Shown: positions 4,721 to 10,957 of the stretch, in pieces | Numbering within the stretch: position 1 is the first letter of the stretch | How the letters are laid out: the number at the start of each line of letters is the position of its first letter | Source of the DNA: JBAYJS01 sp041664985 | Lineage (GTDB): Bacteria; Patescibacteriota; Patescibacteriia; Buchananbacterales; UBA6539 | Direction: 5' to 3' | Length of the DNA: 11,205 nt | Assembly (NCBI GenBank): GCA_041664985.1 | Contig: JBAYJS010000035.1 | Coordinates: 1 to 11,205 of the forward strand | Translations under genes and position numbers: made by a program | Notes under the pieces: generated by a model | Database searches by the model: none | What the model saw: the letters and a program-made list of their open reading frames with translations, nothing else | Told to the model about the DNA's origin: nothing

Positions 4721-6622
4721 ATGAACTCAAATCAACTTAAACAAAAATATTTGGATTTTTTTCAAAGCCAAGGCCACACCGTTATTCCCTCGGCTTCTTT
4801 GGTTCCCCAAAACGATCCAACGGTTTTATTTACCACCGCCGGTATGCATCCGCTGGTGCCTTATCTTTTGGGCGAAAAACATCCCGGGGGCACCCGTTTA
4901 ACCGATGTTCAAAAATGCATCCGCACCGTTGATATTGATAATGTCGGTGATAACACTCATCTGACTTTTTTTGAAATGTTGGGCAATTGGTCTTTGGGTG
5001 ATTATTGGAAAGACCAGGCAATTAAAATGAGTTTTGATTTTTTAACCAAAAAGTTACAAATTCCTTTGGATCAATTGGCTGTCACTTGCTTTGCCGGTGA
5101 ACCAGAAAATAAAATCCCCAAAGACGAACAATCCGCCAAAATCTGGCAAAATTTGGGCGTTAAAAAAGAACGAATCGCTTTTTTGGGTCGAGAAGATAAT
5201 TGGTGGGGACCGGCCGGCCAAACCGGGCCTTGCGGTCCGGACACGGAAATGTTTTTTTGGACCGGCAAAACCCCCGCCCCAAAAAATTTCGATCCAACCG
5301 ACAAACTTTGGGTGGAAATTTGGAATGACGTTTTCATGCAATATAATAAAACCGCCGCTGGCAACTACGAAGAACTAAAACAAAAAAATGTTGACACCGG
5401 CATGGGTTTAGAACGAACTACCGCGGTTTTAAACGGCTGGGATAATGTTTTTGCCACTGATTTATTTGTGCCGATTATGGCAGCCATCAAAAAGCTAGCG
5501 CCAATTGAAAATGAAAAATCAGCTCGAATTATCGCTGACCATTTGCGCGCCGCTGTTTTTATTTTGGGTGAGGGGATCGAGCCTTCAAATTTAGACCAAG
5601 GTTATGTTTTGCGCCGATTAATCAGGCGTGCCATTCGCCACGGTAAAGTATTAGGCATAATTGATTTCAAGGAAAGTAAAGCTAATCTCGATGATAAAAA
5701 ATCGTTAGGACATTTTATTGGAATAATAGCCAAAGTAATCATTGAAATGTACTCCAGTAACTATCCGGAATTAGAAAAAAACAAAGAATTTATTCTTGAT
5801 CAATTAGTTCGAGAAGAAACAAAATTCAGCAAAACCTTAGAGGAAGGTTTAGGCATGGCTGAAAAAATATTTGCTTCAAAAAAATCAATCAATAAGGAAA
5901 AATTTGATAAAATTAAAAAAGAAACAAGTGCAGAAAGAATTCGTTTTATCATCTCAAATAAATATAAAGATATCTCAGCTAAAGAACTTGAAGAAGCAAC
6001 AATATCTGGCGAAGAATTATTCTTATTATACCAATCATATGGCTTTCCTATAGAAATAATTGAGGAATTAGCTGAGGAAAAAAGACTGATTGTAGCCTTT
6101 CGCGACTTTACTGAAGAATTTGAAAAGCATCAGCAGCTTTCCCGCACCGCTACCGAAGGCCGATTCAAAGGCGGTTTGGCGGATAATTCCGAGCTAACTG
6201 CCAAAATGCACACTGCCACGCACTTGATGTTGGCCGCTTTGCGCCAAGTTTTGGGTGATCAAGTTTTTCAAAAAGGTTCAAATATTACGCCCGAACGGAT
6301 TCGGTTTGATTTTTCTTATTCAGAAAAAATGACTCCGGAGCAAATCAACCAGGTTGAAAACTTGGTAAACGAGCAAATCAAAAAAAATCTGCCGGTGGTT
6401 TGCGAAGAAATGGACTTAGGCCAAGCTAAAAAAGCCAATGCCATGGGTGTTTTTGAAAATAAATACGGCAATAAAGTCAAAGTCTATTCAATCAAAGATT
6501 TTTCCAAAGAAATCTGCGGCGGTCCCCATGCCAAAAATACCGGCGAACTGGGCCATTTCAAAATTTTAAAAGAAGAGTCATCAAGCTCTGGCGTCAGAAG
6601 AATTAAAGCGATTTTAGACTAA
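4721..6622 (+). CDS. alaS: Alanyl-tRNA synthetase, short form without C-Ala domain
   Basis: AlaRS activates alanine with ATP, charges tRNA-Ala and edits mischarged Ser or Gly. The 633-residue protein has class II motif 1 in the NDPTVLFTTAGMHPLV region, motif 2 around R68 to LTFFEMLGNWSLGDYW, and motif 3 DTGMGLER from residue 225. The tRNA-recognition region and the editing domain follow. The editing zinc ligands are visible as HTATH (His497, His501) and CGGPH (Cys599, His603). The protein stops at GVRRIKAILD, the end of the editing domain. The usual C-terminal oligomerisation and tRNA-elbow domain (C-Ala) is absent; bacterial AlaRS is normally about 850-880 residues. Between about residues 385 and 430 a lysine-rich stretch looks like an insertion relative to the usual family sequence. 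Base composition there drops sharply. It is a single-gene unit with no Shine-Dalgarno site, and a terminator lies 17 bases past its stop. Confidence 0.95.
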   Translation: MNSNQLKQKYLDFFQSQGHTVIPSASLVPQNDPTVLFTTAGMHPLVPYLLGEKHPGGTRLTDVQKCIRTVDIDNVGDNTHLTFFEMLGNWSLGDYWKDQAIKMSFDFLTKKLQIPLDQLAVTCFAGEPENKIPKDEQSAKIWQNLGVKKERIAFLGREDNWWGPAGQTGPCGPDTEMFFWTGKTPAPKNFDPTDKLWVEIWNDVFMQYNKTAAGNYEELKQKNVDTGMGLERTTAVLNGWDNVFATDLFVPIMAAIKKLAPIENEKSARIIADHLRAAVFILGEGIEPSNLDQGYVLRRLIRRAIRHGKVLGIIDFKESKANLDDKKSLGHFIGIIAKVIIEMYSSNYPELEKNKEFILDQLVREETKFSKTLEEGLGMAEKIFASKKSINKEKFDKIKKETSAERIRFIISNKYKDISAKELEEATISGEELFLLYQSYGFPIEIIEELAEEKRLIVAFRDFTEEFEKHQQLSRTATEGRFKGGLADNSELTAKMHTATHLMLAALRQVLGDQVFQKGSNITPERIRFDFSYSEKMTPEQINQVENLVNEQIKKNLPVVCEEMDLGQAKKANAMGVFENKYGNKVKVYSIKDFSKEICGGPHAKNTGELGHFKILKEESSSSGVRRIKAILD

Positions 6623-6639
6623 AAAACTTGCCAATTACG

Positions 6640-6663
6640 ACCGGCCCAAACGGCCGGTTTTTT
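6640..6663 (+). terminator. Terminator of alaS
   Basis: ACCGGCC (6640-6646) pairs perfectly with GGCCGGT (6652-6658) around the loop CAAAC, followed by a T-run to 6663. Confidence 0.92.
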
Positions 6664-6676
6664 GTTTAATGATTCA

Positions 6677-6705
6677 TTGACTAAAACCAAATAATCTGCT
6701 AAAAA
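6677..6705 (+). promoter_or_regulatory. Extended -10 promoter of the two-gene membrane-protein unit
   Basis: TTGACT (6677-6682), a 17-base spacer and TAAAAA (6700-6705), with TGC before the -10. Predicted +1 is near 6712, about 60 bases before the first clear gene start at 6774 and just 3 bases before a 7-codon open frame. Confidence 0.6.
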
Positions 6706-6714
6706 GGGAGAGAA

Positions 6715-6738
6715 ATGATTGAGTATTTAGGCGATTAA
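6715..6738 (+). CDS. Possible 7-residue leader peptide
   Basis: ATG at 6715 opens MIEYLGD and stops at TAA (6736-6738), 35 bases before the next start. A GGGAG sequence lies just upstream (6706-6710), but the predicted transcript start near 6712 would leave it out, so translation would have to be nearly leaderless. It may equally be chance. Nothing about its content suggests amino-acid attenuation. Confidence 0.2.
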   Translation: MIEYLGD

Positions 6739-6773
6739 CCAGACCAGAAACGACTGGATTGGAGGAAGACGCT

Positions 6774-7169
6774 ATGCATGAAGCACTGGCAGTATTGGCA
6801 ATCATTGTGGTTGCAGGCACCCTGCTTTGGCGATATTTTAGCCGACGCAAAGCCTCTCAGGCTGAAATTGTTCGAGAAATCGAACAGGCCGTCAAAGAAG
6901 GCAAGAAGTTCCAACTTCTGGCAGTGGCCAAAAAGTCCAAAACCTGGCTGTACTCCGATCGCAGCCAACCAGACAGTGAATGGATTTACCGCGCCAGCTG
7001 TATCAGTCTGGACAGACACGAACAAGTGACTGTAGTCACTGGCATTTTGAAAGAGGTTACAGAGGGTATTCAGTCTAAACAGTTCAGGTTCTTGGGCGAC
7101 AAGTGCCTGATGTTTGCGACAGAGAGTGAACTGCATCTTTGGGTCAGGAAAAACTACCTTAATTGGTAG
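6774..7169 (+). CDS. Single-pass membrane-anchored protein, unrecognised
   Basis: The 131-residue product starts MHEALAVLAIIVVAGTLLWRYFSRRK: one N-terminal membrane helix (about residues 4-20) followed by basic residues. By the positive-inside rule the remaining 110 residues or so are probably cytoplasmic. After the helix comes a charged helical stretch (AEIVREIEQAVKEGKKFQ), then an alternating sequence with several Trp and Tyr (WLYSDRSQPDSEWIYRASC). The family is not recognised. The start is fixed by GGAGGA at 6761-6766, 7 bases before ATG 6774. A TTG at 6759 in frame overlaps that site and is unlikely. It is the first gene of a pair, 19 bases before the next, which has the same anchor-plus-domain layout. 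Codon use is GC-rich compared with alaS and infA on either side. Confidence 0.8.
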   Translation: MHEALAVLAIIVVAGTLLWRYFSRRKASQAEIVREIEQAVKEGKKFQLLAVAKKSKTWLYSDRSQPDSEWIYRASCISLDRHEQVTVVTGILKEVTEGIQSKQFRFLGDKCLMFATESELHLWVRKNYLNW

Positions 7170-7188
7170 CCAAAAAAGGAGAGCGACC

Positions 7189-7668
7189 TTGGAAAAGTAC
7201 CTGATTCTGGCAATGTTGATTGCAGTCATAGCGGCTGTCATCGCGTTTCGACGGCGACAAAACTGCTCCAAAGATTTGAGGGACAACAAACCCAGATACC
7301 AGCTCCTAACCATCTGGGTGCTTGATGGCATCTGCTTTACCTGCTACTACCGGCGGGTTGATGGCAGAAGATGGTATCAAGGGCAGCTGTACTCGGTTCG
7401 CAAGAATTTCCCAAATGACACCGAACCGCATCCGGTGTCGCGGGAAGACATCGAACGCCATCTCGCCAAACCGGGCAATTACGCCGGCAAAGGCGGTTAT
7501 CTGGATTGGCGAAAGACTGACCCCAGTCTGACCGCCGACTCACCGGCGGAAATCGAGATACTGTACCAGCGGATTGCGGAATTTGTCCGTGCCAATCCGC
7601 CAAAGGATTCCGAACTGCCAGCGCTCAGCCAGCAGCTGGCTGAAATGTTTCAGCCGCAAGCTCATTAG
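7189..7668 (+). CDS. Second membrane-anchored protein of the pair, TTG start, unrecognised
   Basis: The start is TTG at 7189, chosen because AGGAG (7177-7181) lies 7 bases before it and because the protein then begins with a clean membrane anchor: MEKYLILAMLIAVIAAVIAFRRRQ. Using the in-frame ATG at 7114 would add 25 residues that overlap the previous gene. The product is 159 residues: one helix (about 4-20), a basic RRR stop, and a domain of about 135 residues with Tyr/Trp-rich segments (CYYRRVDGRRWYQGQLYSV, GKGGYLDWRKTDPSL). It ends in a helical tail. By the positive-inside rule the domain is probably cytoplasmic. I do not recognise the family. Together with the upstream gene it forms a two-gene transcript between a promoter and a terminator, so the two products may work together at the membrane. 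Confidence 0.78.
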   Translation: MEKYLILAMLIAVIAAVIAFRRRQNCSKDLRDNKPRYQLLTIWVLDGICFTCYYRRVDGRRWYQGQLYSVRKNFPNDTEPHPVSREDIERHLAKPGNYAGKGGYLDWRKTDPSLTADSPAEIEILYQRIAEFVRANPPKDSELPALSQQLAEMFQPQAH

Positions 7669-7670
7669 TC

Positions 7671-7704
7671 AGGCCTTGGTCTCAAAACCTCGGCCTCTTT
7701 TTTT
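7671..7704 (+). terminator. Terminator of the two-gene membrane-protein unit
   Basis: AGGCC (7671-7675) pairs with GGCCT (7692-7696). An inner GGT/ACC pairing is separated by a small internal loop, and a T-run (7698-7704) follows. Confidence 0.75.
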
Positions 7705-7716
7705 CCCAAGCAGATA

Positions 7717-7743
7717 TTGACATTATTTAAAGATTAGTATAAT
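7717..7743 (+). promoter_or_regulatory. Upstream promoter P1 of the infA operon
   Basis: Perfect TTGACA (7717-7722) and perfect TATAAT (7738-7743), but with a short 15-base spacer. Predicted +1 is near 7750, just before the -35 of P2. Confidence 0.65.
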
Positions 7744-7756
7744 ATAAATCATATTG

Positions 7757-7784
7757 TTGACAAATAAAAGCAATCTGCTATAAT
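7757..7784 (+). promoter_or_regulatory. Main promoter P2 of the infA operon
   Basis: Perfect TTGACA (7757-7762), a 16-base spacer and perfect TATAAT (7779-7784), with TGC before the -10. Predicted +1 is near 7791, giving a leader of about 93 bases ahead of infA. It is among the strongest promoter matches in the window, as expected for a ribosomal protein and polymerase operon. Confidence 0.85.
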
Positions 7785-7823
7785 AATTTCAGGAAATTTA
7801 GTTAAAATTTGCTTTATTTTAGA

Positions 7824-7877
7824 TAAAATTCTGGGCTACCCCCGAATGCAGTAAGCGCCAAGAATTTTATTTTTTTC
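7824..7877 (+). promoter_or_regulatory. Long hairpin with U-run in the infA leader, attenuator-like
   Basis: TAAAATTCT (7824-7832) pairs with AGAATTTTA (7861-7869). After one G-A mismatch GGC pairs with GCC. Above this, GCTAC (7835-7839) can alternatively pair with GTAAGC (7851-7856) with one bulge, leaving the loop CCCCGAATGCA. A run of seven Ts (7870-7876) follows at once and infA starts 7 bases later. The shape is that of an intrinsic terminator inside a leader, or of an RNA element controlling infA translation. No Shine-Dalgarno site is present between it and the ATG. What it senses cannot be read from sequence alone. Confidence 0.6.
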
Positions 7878-7883
7878 TAATTT

Positions 7884-8120
7884 ATGGTTAAAAACCAAGA
7901 AACTATCCCCAGCAAGGACTTTATTGAAATTAACGGGGAAGTCCTAGAATTACTACCAGCCGCCAGTTTTAAGGTTAAGCTGGAAAACGGTCATGAAATC
8001 TTAGCTCATCTTTCCGGCAAGATGCGAATGTTTAAAATCAGACTTTTGCCCGGTGACCGGGTTAAGGTGCAAATGACTCCTTACGATCTAACTAAAGGCC
8101 GGATAACTTATCGCTATTAA
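7884..8120 (+). CDS. infA: Translation initiation factor IF-1
   Basis: IF-1 binds the A site of the small ribosomal subunit and helps IF-2 and IF-3 select the start codon. The 78-residue product is a single S1-like OB-fold domain. The family pattern is clear: FIEINGEVLELLPAASFKVK, then GHEILAHLSGKMRMFKIRLL, then PGDRVKVQMTPYDLTKGRI. The usual length is about 72; the extra residues are N-terminal (MVKNQETIPSK). The ATG follows the leader hairpin's U-run by 7 bases and has no Shine-Dalgarno site. It heads the operon, 4 bases from rpmJ. Confidence 0.96.
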   Translation: MVKNQETIPSKDFIEINGEVLELLPAASFKVKLENGHEILAHLSGKMRMFKIRLLPGDRVKVQMTPYDLTKGRITYRY

Positions 8121-8124
8121 AATT

Positions 8125-8238
8125 ATGAAAGTTAAAGCTTCGGTAAAAAAAATTTGTAAAGACTGTAAAGTGATCCGTCGTGAAAAACGGGTTCACATTA
8201 TTTGTAAAAACCCGAGGCACAGACAACGTCAAGGATAA
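8125..8238 (+). CDS. rpmJ: 50S ribosomal protein L36 (bL36)
   Basis: This 37-residue protein sits in the large subunit and helps stabilise 23S rRNA folding. It starts MKVKASVKKICKDCKVI and ends HRQRQG, the family signature. The zinc-binding set is intact: Cys11, Cys14, Cys27 and His32. The length is normal. It has no Shine-Dalgarno site and lies 4 bases after infA and 3 bases before rpsM, so translation is probably coupled along the operon. Confidence 0.96.
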   Translation: MKVKASVKKICKDCKVIRREKRVHIICKNPRHRQRQG

Positions 8239-8241
8239 ACT

Positions 8242-8631
8242 ATGGCTAGAATTGCAAGCGTCACTTTACCAAAAGACAAACGGGTAGAAATCGGACTTAC
8301 CTATATATTTGGTATTGGTCGAAATTTATCAAACAAAATTTTAAAGGATGTCAAAATCAATCCAGACACTCGCGTTAAAGATTTAACCGAAGAAGAGGTT
8401 AGCCGCTTAAGAGAAATTATTGAAAAAAGCTACCGCGTCGAAGGTGAATTAAAACGCGACGTTTTAATGAATATCAAACGGCTCAAAGAAATCGGCAGTT
8501 ATCGCGGCTCAAGACACGCCAAACATTTGCCATCTCGAGGCCAACGCACTAAAACTAACACCCGAACGGTCCGCGGCAATATCAGAAGAACTATGGGTTC
8601 TGGCCGCAAACCAATCGGTCAGAAAACCTAA
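8242..8631 (+). CDS. rpsM: 30S ribosomal protein S13 (uS13)
   Basis: S13 lies in the head of the small subunit and contacts the P-site tRNA and the large subunit. The 129-residue product starts MARIASVTLPKDKRVEIGLT, has the helix-hairpin-helix segment around YIFGIGRNLSNKIL, and carries the conserved RHAKHLPSRGQRTKTNTRT loop. It ends in a basic tail. An AAGGA within the end of rpmJ lies 6 bases before its ATG, one of the few core genes here with a ribosome site. Length is at the upper end of the family. Confidence 0.96.
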   Translation: MARIASVTLPKDKRVEIGLTYIFGIGRNLSNKILKDVKINPDTRVKDLTEEEVSRLREIIEKSYRVEGELKRDVLMNIKRLKEIGSYRGSRHAKHLPSRGQRTKTNTRTVRGNIRRTMGSGRKPIGQKT

Positions 8632-8655
8632 TTTGGTTAATCGCTAAACTTATAT

Positions 8656-9114
8656 ATGTCTGAAGAAAAAACTCAGCCAAAATCGGAAACAACTGAAATT
8701 ACGGCCGAAGCAAAACCGGAAGCCCAAAAAGCCGTCAAAGGTAAAGCCGCCAAAAAAATCAAACGACAAGTTTCGTCTGGTAAAGCTTATATTTCCGCCA
8801 CTTACAATAACACTTTAATTACTTTCACCGATCCAAACGGCAATGCAATTGCTCAATGTTCCGCCGGTCAAATGGGTTTCAAGGGTCCAAAAAAATCCAC
8901 CCCGTATGCTGCCGGCATTATTGTTGCTAAAGCCGCTGAAAAAGCCAAACCTTACGGCTTAAAAGAAGTTTACGTTTTGGTTAGCGGTGTCGGCGGTGGC
9001 CGGGAAGCCGCTATCAGAGCTTTAAATGCCAATGGTATTAATGTTTTAAGTATTAAAGACATAACACCGATTCCGCACAACGGTTGCCGACCGAAAAAGC
9101 CGAGACGTGTTTAA
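8656..9114 (+). CDS. rpsK: 30S ribosomal protein S11 (uS11) with N-terminal extension
   Basis: S11 forms part of the platform of the small subunit near the mRNA exit. The conserved core begins near residue 43 (GKAYISATYNNTLITFTDPNGN) and runs through AQCSAGQMGFKGPKKSTPYAA to the C-terminal DITPIPHNGCRPKKPRRV. The product is 152 residues against about 129 normally. The difference is a charged, low-complexity N-terminal stretch rich in Lys, Glu, Ala and Thr. The stretch before the ATG has no Shine-Dalgarno site, and another possible start inside the extension is not evident. It is 24 bases after rpsM and 6 before rpsD. Confidence 0.95.
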   Translation: MSEEKTQPKSETTEITAEAKPEAQKAVKGKAAKKIKRQVSSGKAYISATYNNTLITFTDPNGNAIAQCSAGQMGFKGPKKSTPYAAGIIVAKAAEKAKPYGLKEVYVLVSGVGGGREAAIRALNANGINVLSIKDITPIPHNGCRPKKPRRV

Positions 9115-9120
9115 TATCCT

Positions 9121-9750
9121 ATGACCAAACTTTTAGATTCAAAATGTAAAAAATGCCGACGGGAAGGCGCCAAACTCTTTTTAAAGGGTGATCGTTGTTC
9201 CACGCCTAAATGCGCGATTGTTAAAAGAAATTATCCGCCGGGCGTTCACGGTCCAAAAGGCAAAAAAAGATCCACCGAATACGGTGGTCAGCTTCGTGAA
9301 AAGCAAAAAGCTAAACGAATTTATGGTTTGGCTGAAAGACAATTTAGAAATTATTACTACAAAGCCATCAAACAAAAAGGTGATACCGGTCAGATTATGC
9401 AGCAACTTTTACAGTTGAGATTAGATAATGTCATTTATCAAAGCGGCCTAGCCAAATCCCGAGCTCAAGCCAGACAAATGATTACCCATGGCTTATTTTA
9501 TGTTAATAACAAAAAAGTAAATATTCCTTCTTTCCAGGTCAAATCAAAGGATGAAATCACAGTCAAGCCCAGCAAAACCCAGGCTAAACCTTTCGCTGAA
9601 TTGGACAAAAAAATCAATTTGGAAAAAATTCCCAGTTGGATCCATCTTGATTTAAAAAATGTGGCCGTAAAAATTCTGCAAAGACCAGAAGGATCGGATT
9701 TGGATTTAAGCTATAATCCTCGTCTAATCGTCGAATTTTATTCAAAATAA
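9121..9750 (+). CDS. rpsD: 30S ribosomal protein S4 (uS4), zinc-binding form
   Basis: S4 is a primary binder of 16S rRNA that starts small-subunit assembly and lines the mRNA entry. The 209-residue product has the zinc-type N-terminus: Cys9, Cys12, Cys26 and Cys31 (CKKC and CSTPKC). The conserved NYPPGVHGPKGKKRSTEYG and the S4 RNA-binding domain with RLDNVIYQSGLAKSRAQARQ follow. It ends VEFYSK, as is typical. In E. coli S4 represses its own alpha operon at the mRNA level; whether it acts on the infA leader here is untested. No Shine-Dalgarno site is visible. Confidence 0.96.
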   Translation: MTKLLDSKCKKCRREGAKLFLKGDRCSTPKCAIVKRNYPPGVHGPKGKKRSTEYGGQLREKQKAKRIYGLAERQFRNYYYKAIKQKGDTGQIMQQLLQLRLDNVIYQSGLAKSRAQARQMITHGLFYVNNKKVNIPSFQVKSKDEITVKPSKTQAKPFAELDKKINLEKIPSWIHLDLKNVAVKILQRPEGSDLDLSYNPRLIVEFYSK

Positions 9751-9777
9751 TCTAATCCCTAACTAAGGGAAAAATAT

Positions 9778-10584
9778 ATGGAAAAAATTCCTTTGCCTTC
9801 AAAAATTGATATCCAACCAGGAAAATCAAAAAACGAATCAATCATTAGCATTCAACCATGCCATCCTGGATTTGGCACGACTTTAGGTAACGCCTTAAGA
9901 CGCGTTTTATTATCATCTTTGCCGGGCGGAGCGGTTACCGCTTTTAAAATTAAAGGTGTTAATCATGAATTTTCCGCAATTCCTCAGGTTAAAGAAGATG
10001 CCGTTGAAATCGCTTTAAATTTAAAACAACTTCGTTTAAAAGTTTATTCCGATCAACCGGTCAGACTGGAAATTAAAGCCAAAGGCGAGAAAAAAGTTAC
10101 CGCTAAAGATATCAAATCAAGCAGCGATGTCGAAGTGGTCAATCCGGATTTATTGATTGCGACTTTGACTGGCAAAGATGCCGAATTTGAAATGGAATTA
10201 ATTGTTTCCCAGGGCCGAGGCTATGTTGCCACCGAAACTCGTGAAAAAGAAAATACCGAAGTTGATATGATTTTGGTTGACTCAATTTTTACACCGATCA
10301 AAAATGTCGGCATCAGTATTGAAAATGTCCGCGTCGGTCAAATGACTAACTATGAAAATTTGATTTTAACGATTGAAACTGATGGTTCGATTACCCCTCA
10401 GGAAGCCTTGGATCAAGCCACTCAAGTTTTAATTGAACATTTTCAATTTATCAATGAACAATCACAAACTTCCGCTAAACCAAAAAAAGAAAAAGTAGAG
10501 GAAAAATCTGAAGAAGCAGAAGAGGCTGAAGTCGAAGAAAAAAAGCCTAAAAAAGTTAAAAAATCAAAGAAAGAAGATAAATAA
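9778..10584 (+). CDS. rpoA: RNA polymerase alpha subunit lacking the C-terminal domain
   Basis: Alpha dimerises to nucleate assembly of the polymerase core. The N-terminal domain is complete: GFGTTLGNALRRVLLSSLPG near residues 31-50, KIKGVNHEFSAIPQVKEDAV, and QGRGYVATETRE. It closes with VDSIFTPIKNVGISIE and ALDQATQVLIEHFQFINE. The protein then ends after about 41 more residues (228-268) of low-complexity Lys/Glu, instead of the usual linker and helix-hairpin-helix C-terminal domain. The normal length is about 315-330; here it is 268. A true stop (TAA 10582-10584) and rplQ 5 bases later exclude truncation by the window edge. A reading frame continuing the CTD is not seen downstream. An AAGGGA site lies 7 bases before the ATG. 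Confidence 0.95.
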   Translation: MEKIPLPSKIDIQPGKSKNESIISIQPCHPGFGTTLGNALRRVLLSSLPGGAVTAFKIKGVNHEFSAIPQVKEDAVEIALNLKQLRLKVYSDQPVRLEIKAKGEKKVTAKDIKSSSDVEVVNPDLLIATLTGKDAEFEMELIVSQGRGYVATETREKENTEVDMILVDSIFTPIKNVGISIENVRVGQMTNYENLILTIETDGSITPQEALDQATQVLIEHFQFINEQSQTSAKPKKEKVEEKSEEAEEAEVEEKKPKKVKKSKKEDK

Positions 10585-10589
10585 CAGAT

Positions 10590-10940
10590 ATGCGTCACCG
10601 AAATAAAGGAAAAATTTTAGATCGTAAAAAAGCGCCAAGAAAAGCGTTGCTTCGCAGTTTGGCCACCAGTGTTATAATTTACGAAAAAGTAAAAACCACC
10701 AAAGCCAAGGCTAAAACCGTCAAACCGATAGTTGAAAAATTGGTTACTACTGCCAAAAAGAACGATTTGACTGCTCGCCGCAAGCTGACCGAAGTTTTGT
10801 ATCACAAAAAAGCGGTCAAAAAAGCTTTGGAAGTTTTAGGTCCTCGCTACAAAGATAAAAAAGGTGGCTATACCAGAATTATTAACTTAGCCCCGAGAAA
10901 AGGCGATGGCGCAAAAATGGCCCAAATCGAATTTATTTAA
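10590..10940 (+). CDS. rplQ: 50S ribosomal protein L17 (bL17)
   Basis: L17 lies in the large subunit close to the peptide exit tunnel. The 116-residue product starts MRHRNKGKILDRKKAPRKAL and contains LLRSLATSVIIYEKVKTTKA, both family signatures. It ends at the conserved GGYTRIINLAPRKGDGAKMA and IEFI. Length is normal. It is 5 bases after rpoA, the standard gene order of the alpha operon. Confidence 0.96.
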   Translation: MRHRNKGKILDRKKAPRKALLRSLATSVIIYEKVKTTKAKAKTVKPIVEKLVTTAKKNDLTARRKLTEVLYHKKAVKKALEVLGPRYKDKKGGYTRIINLAPRKGDGAKMAQIEFI

Positions 10941-10957
10941 AAAAATTTATTGTTAAT

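Noticed and set aside
5054..5378. Several frames of about 95 residues inside alaS on both strands
   Set aside because: They lie over the conserved catalytic part of AlaRS and have no independent signals.
6735..7331. Minus-strand 198-residue frame
   Set aside because: It is antisense to two genes with clear ribosome sites and membrane anchors. It has no recognisable motif or start signal.
7801..7829. Possible third infA promoter with TAAAAT at 7824-7829
   Set aside because: No acceptable -35 lies at the right distance (GTTAAA at best), and these bases form the lower stem of the leader hairpin.
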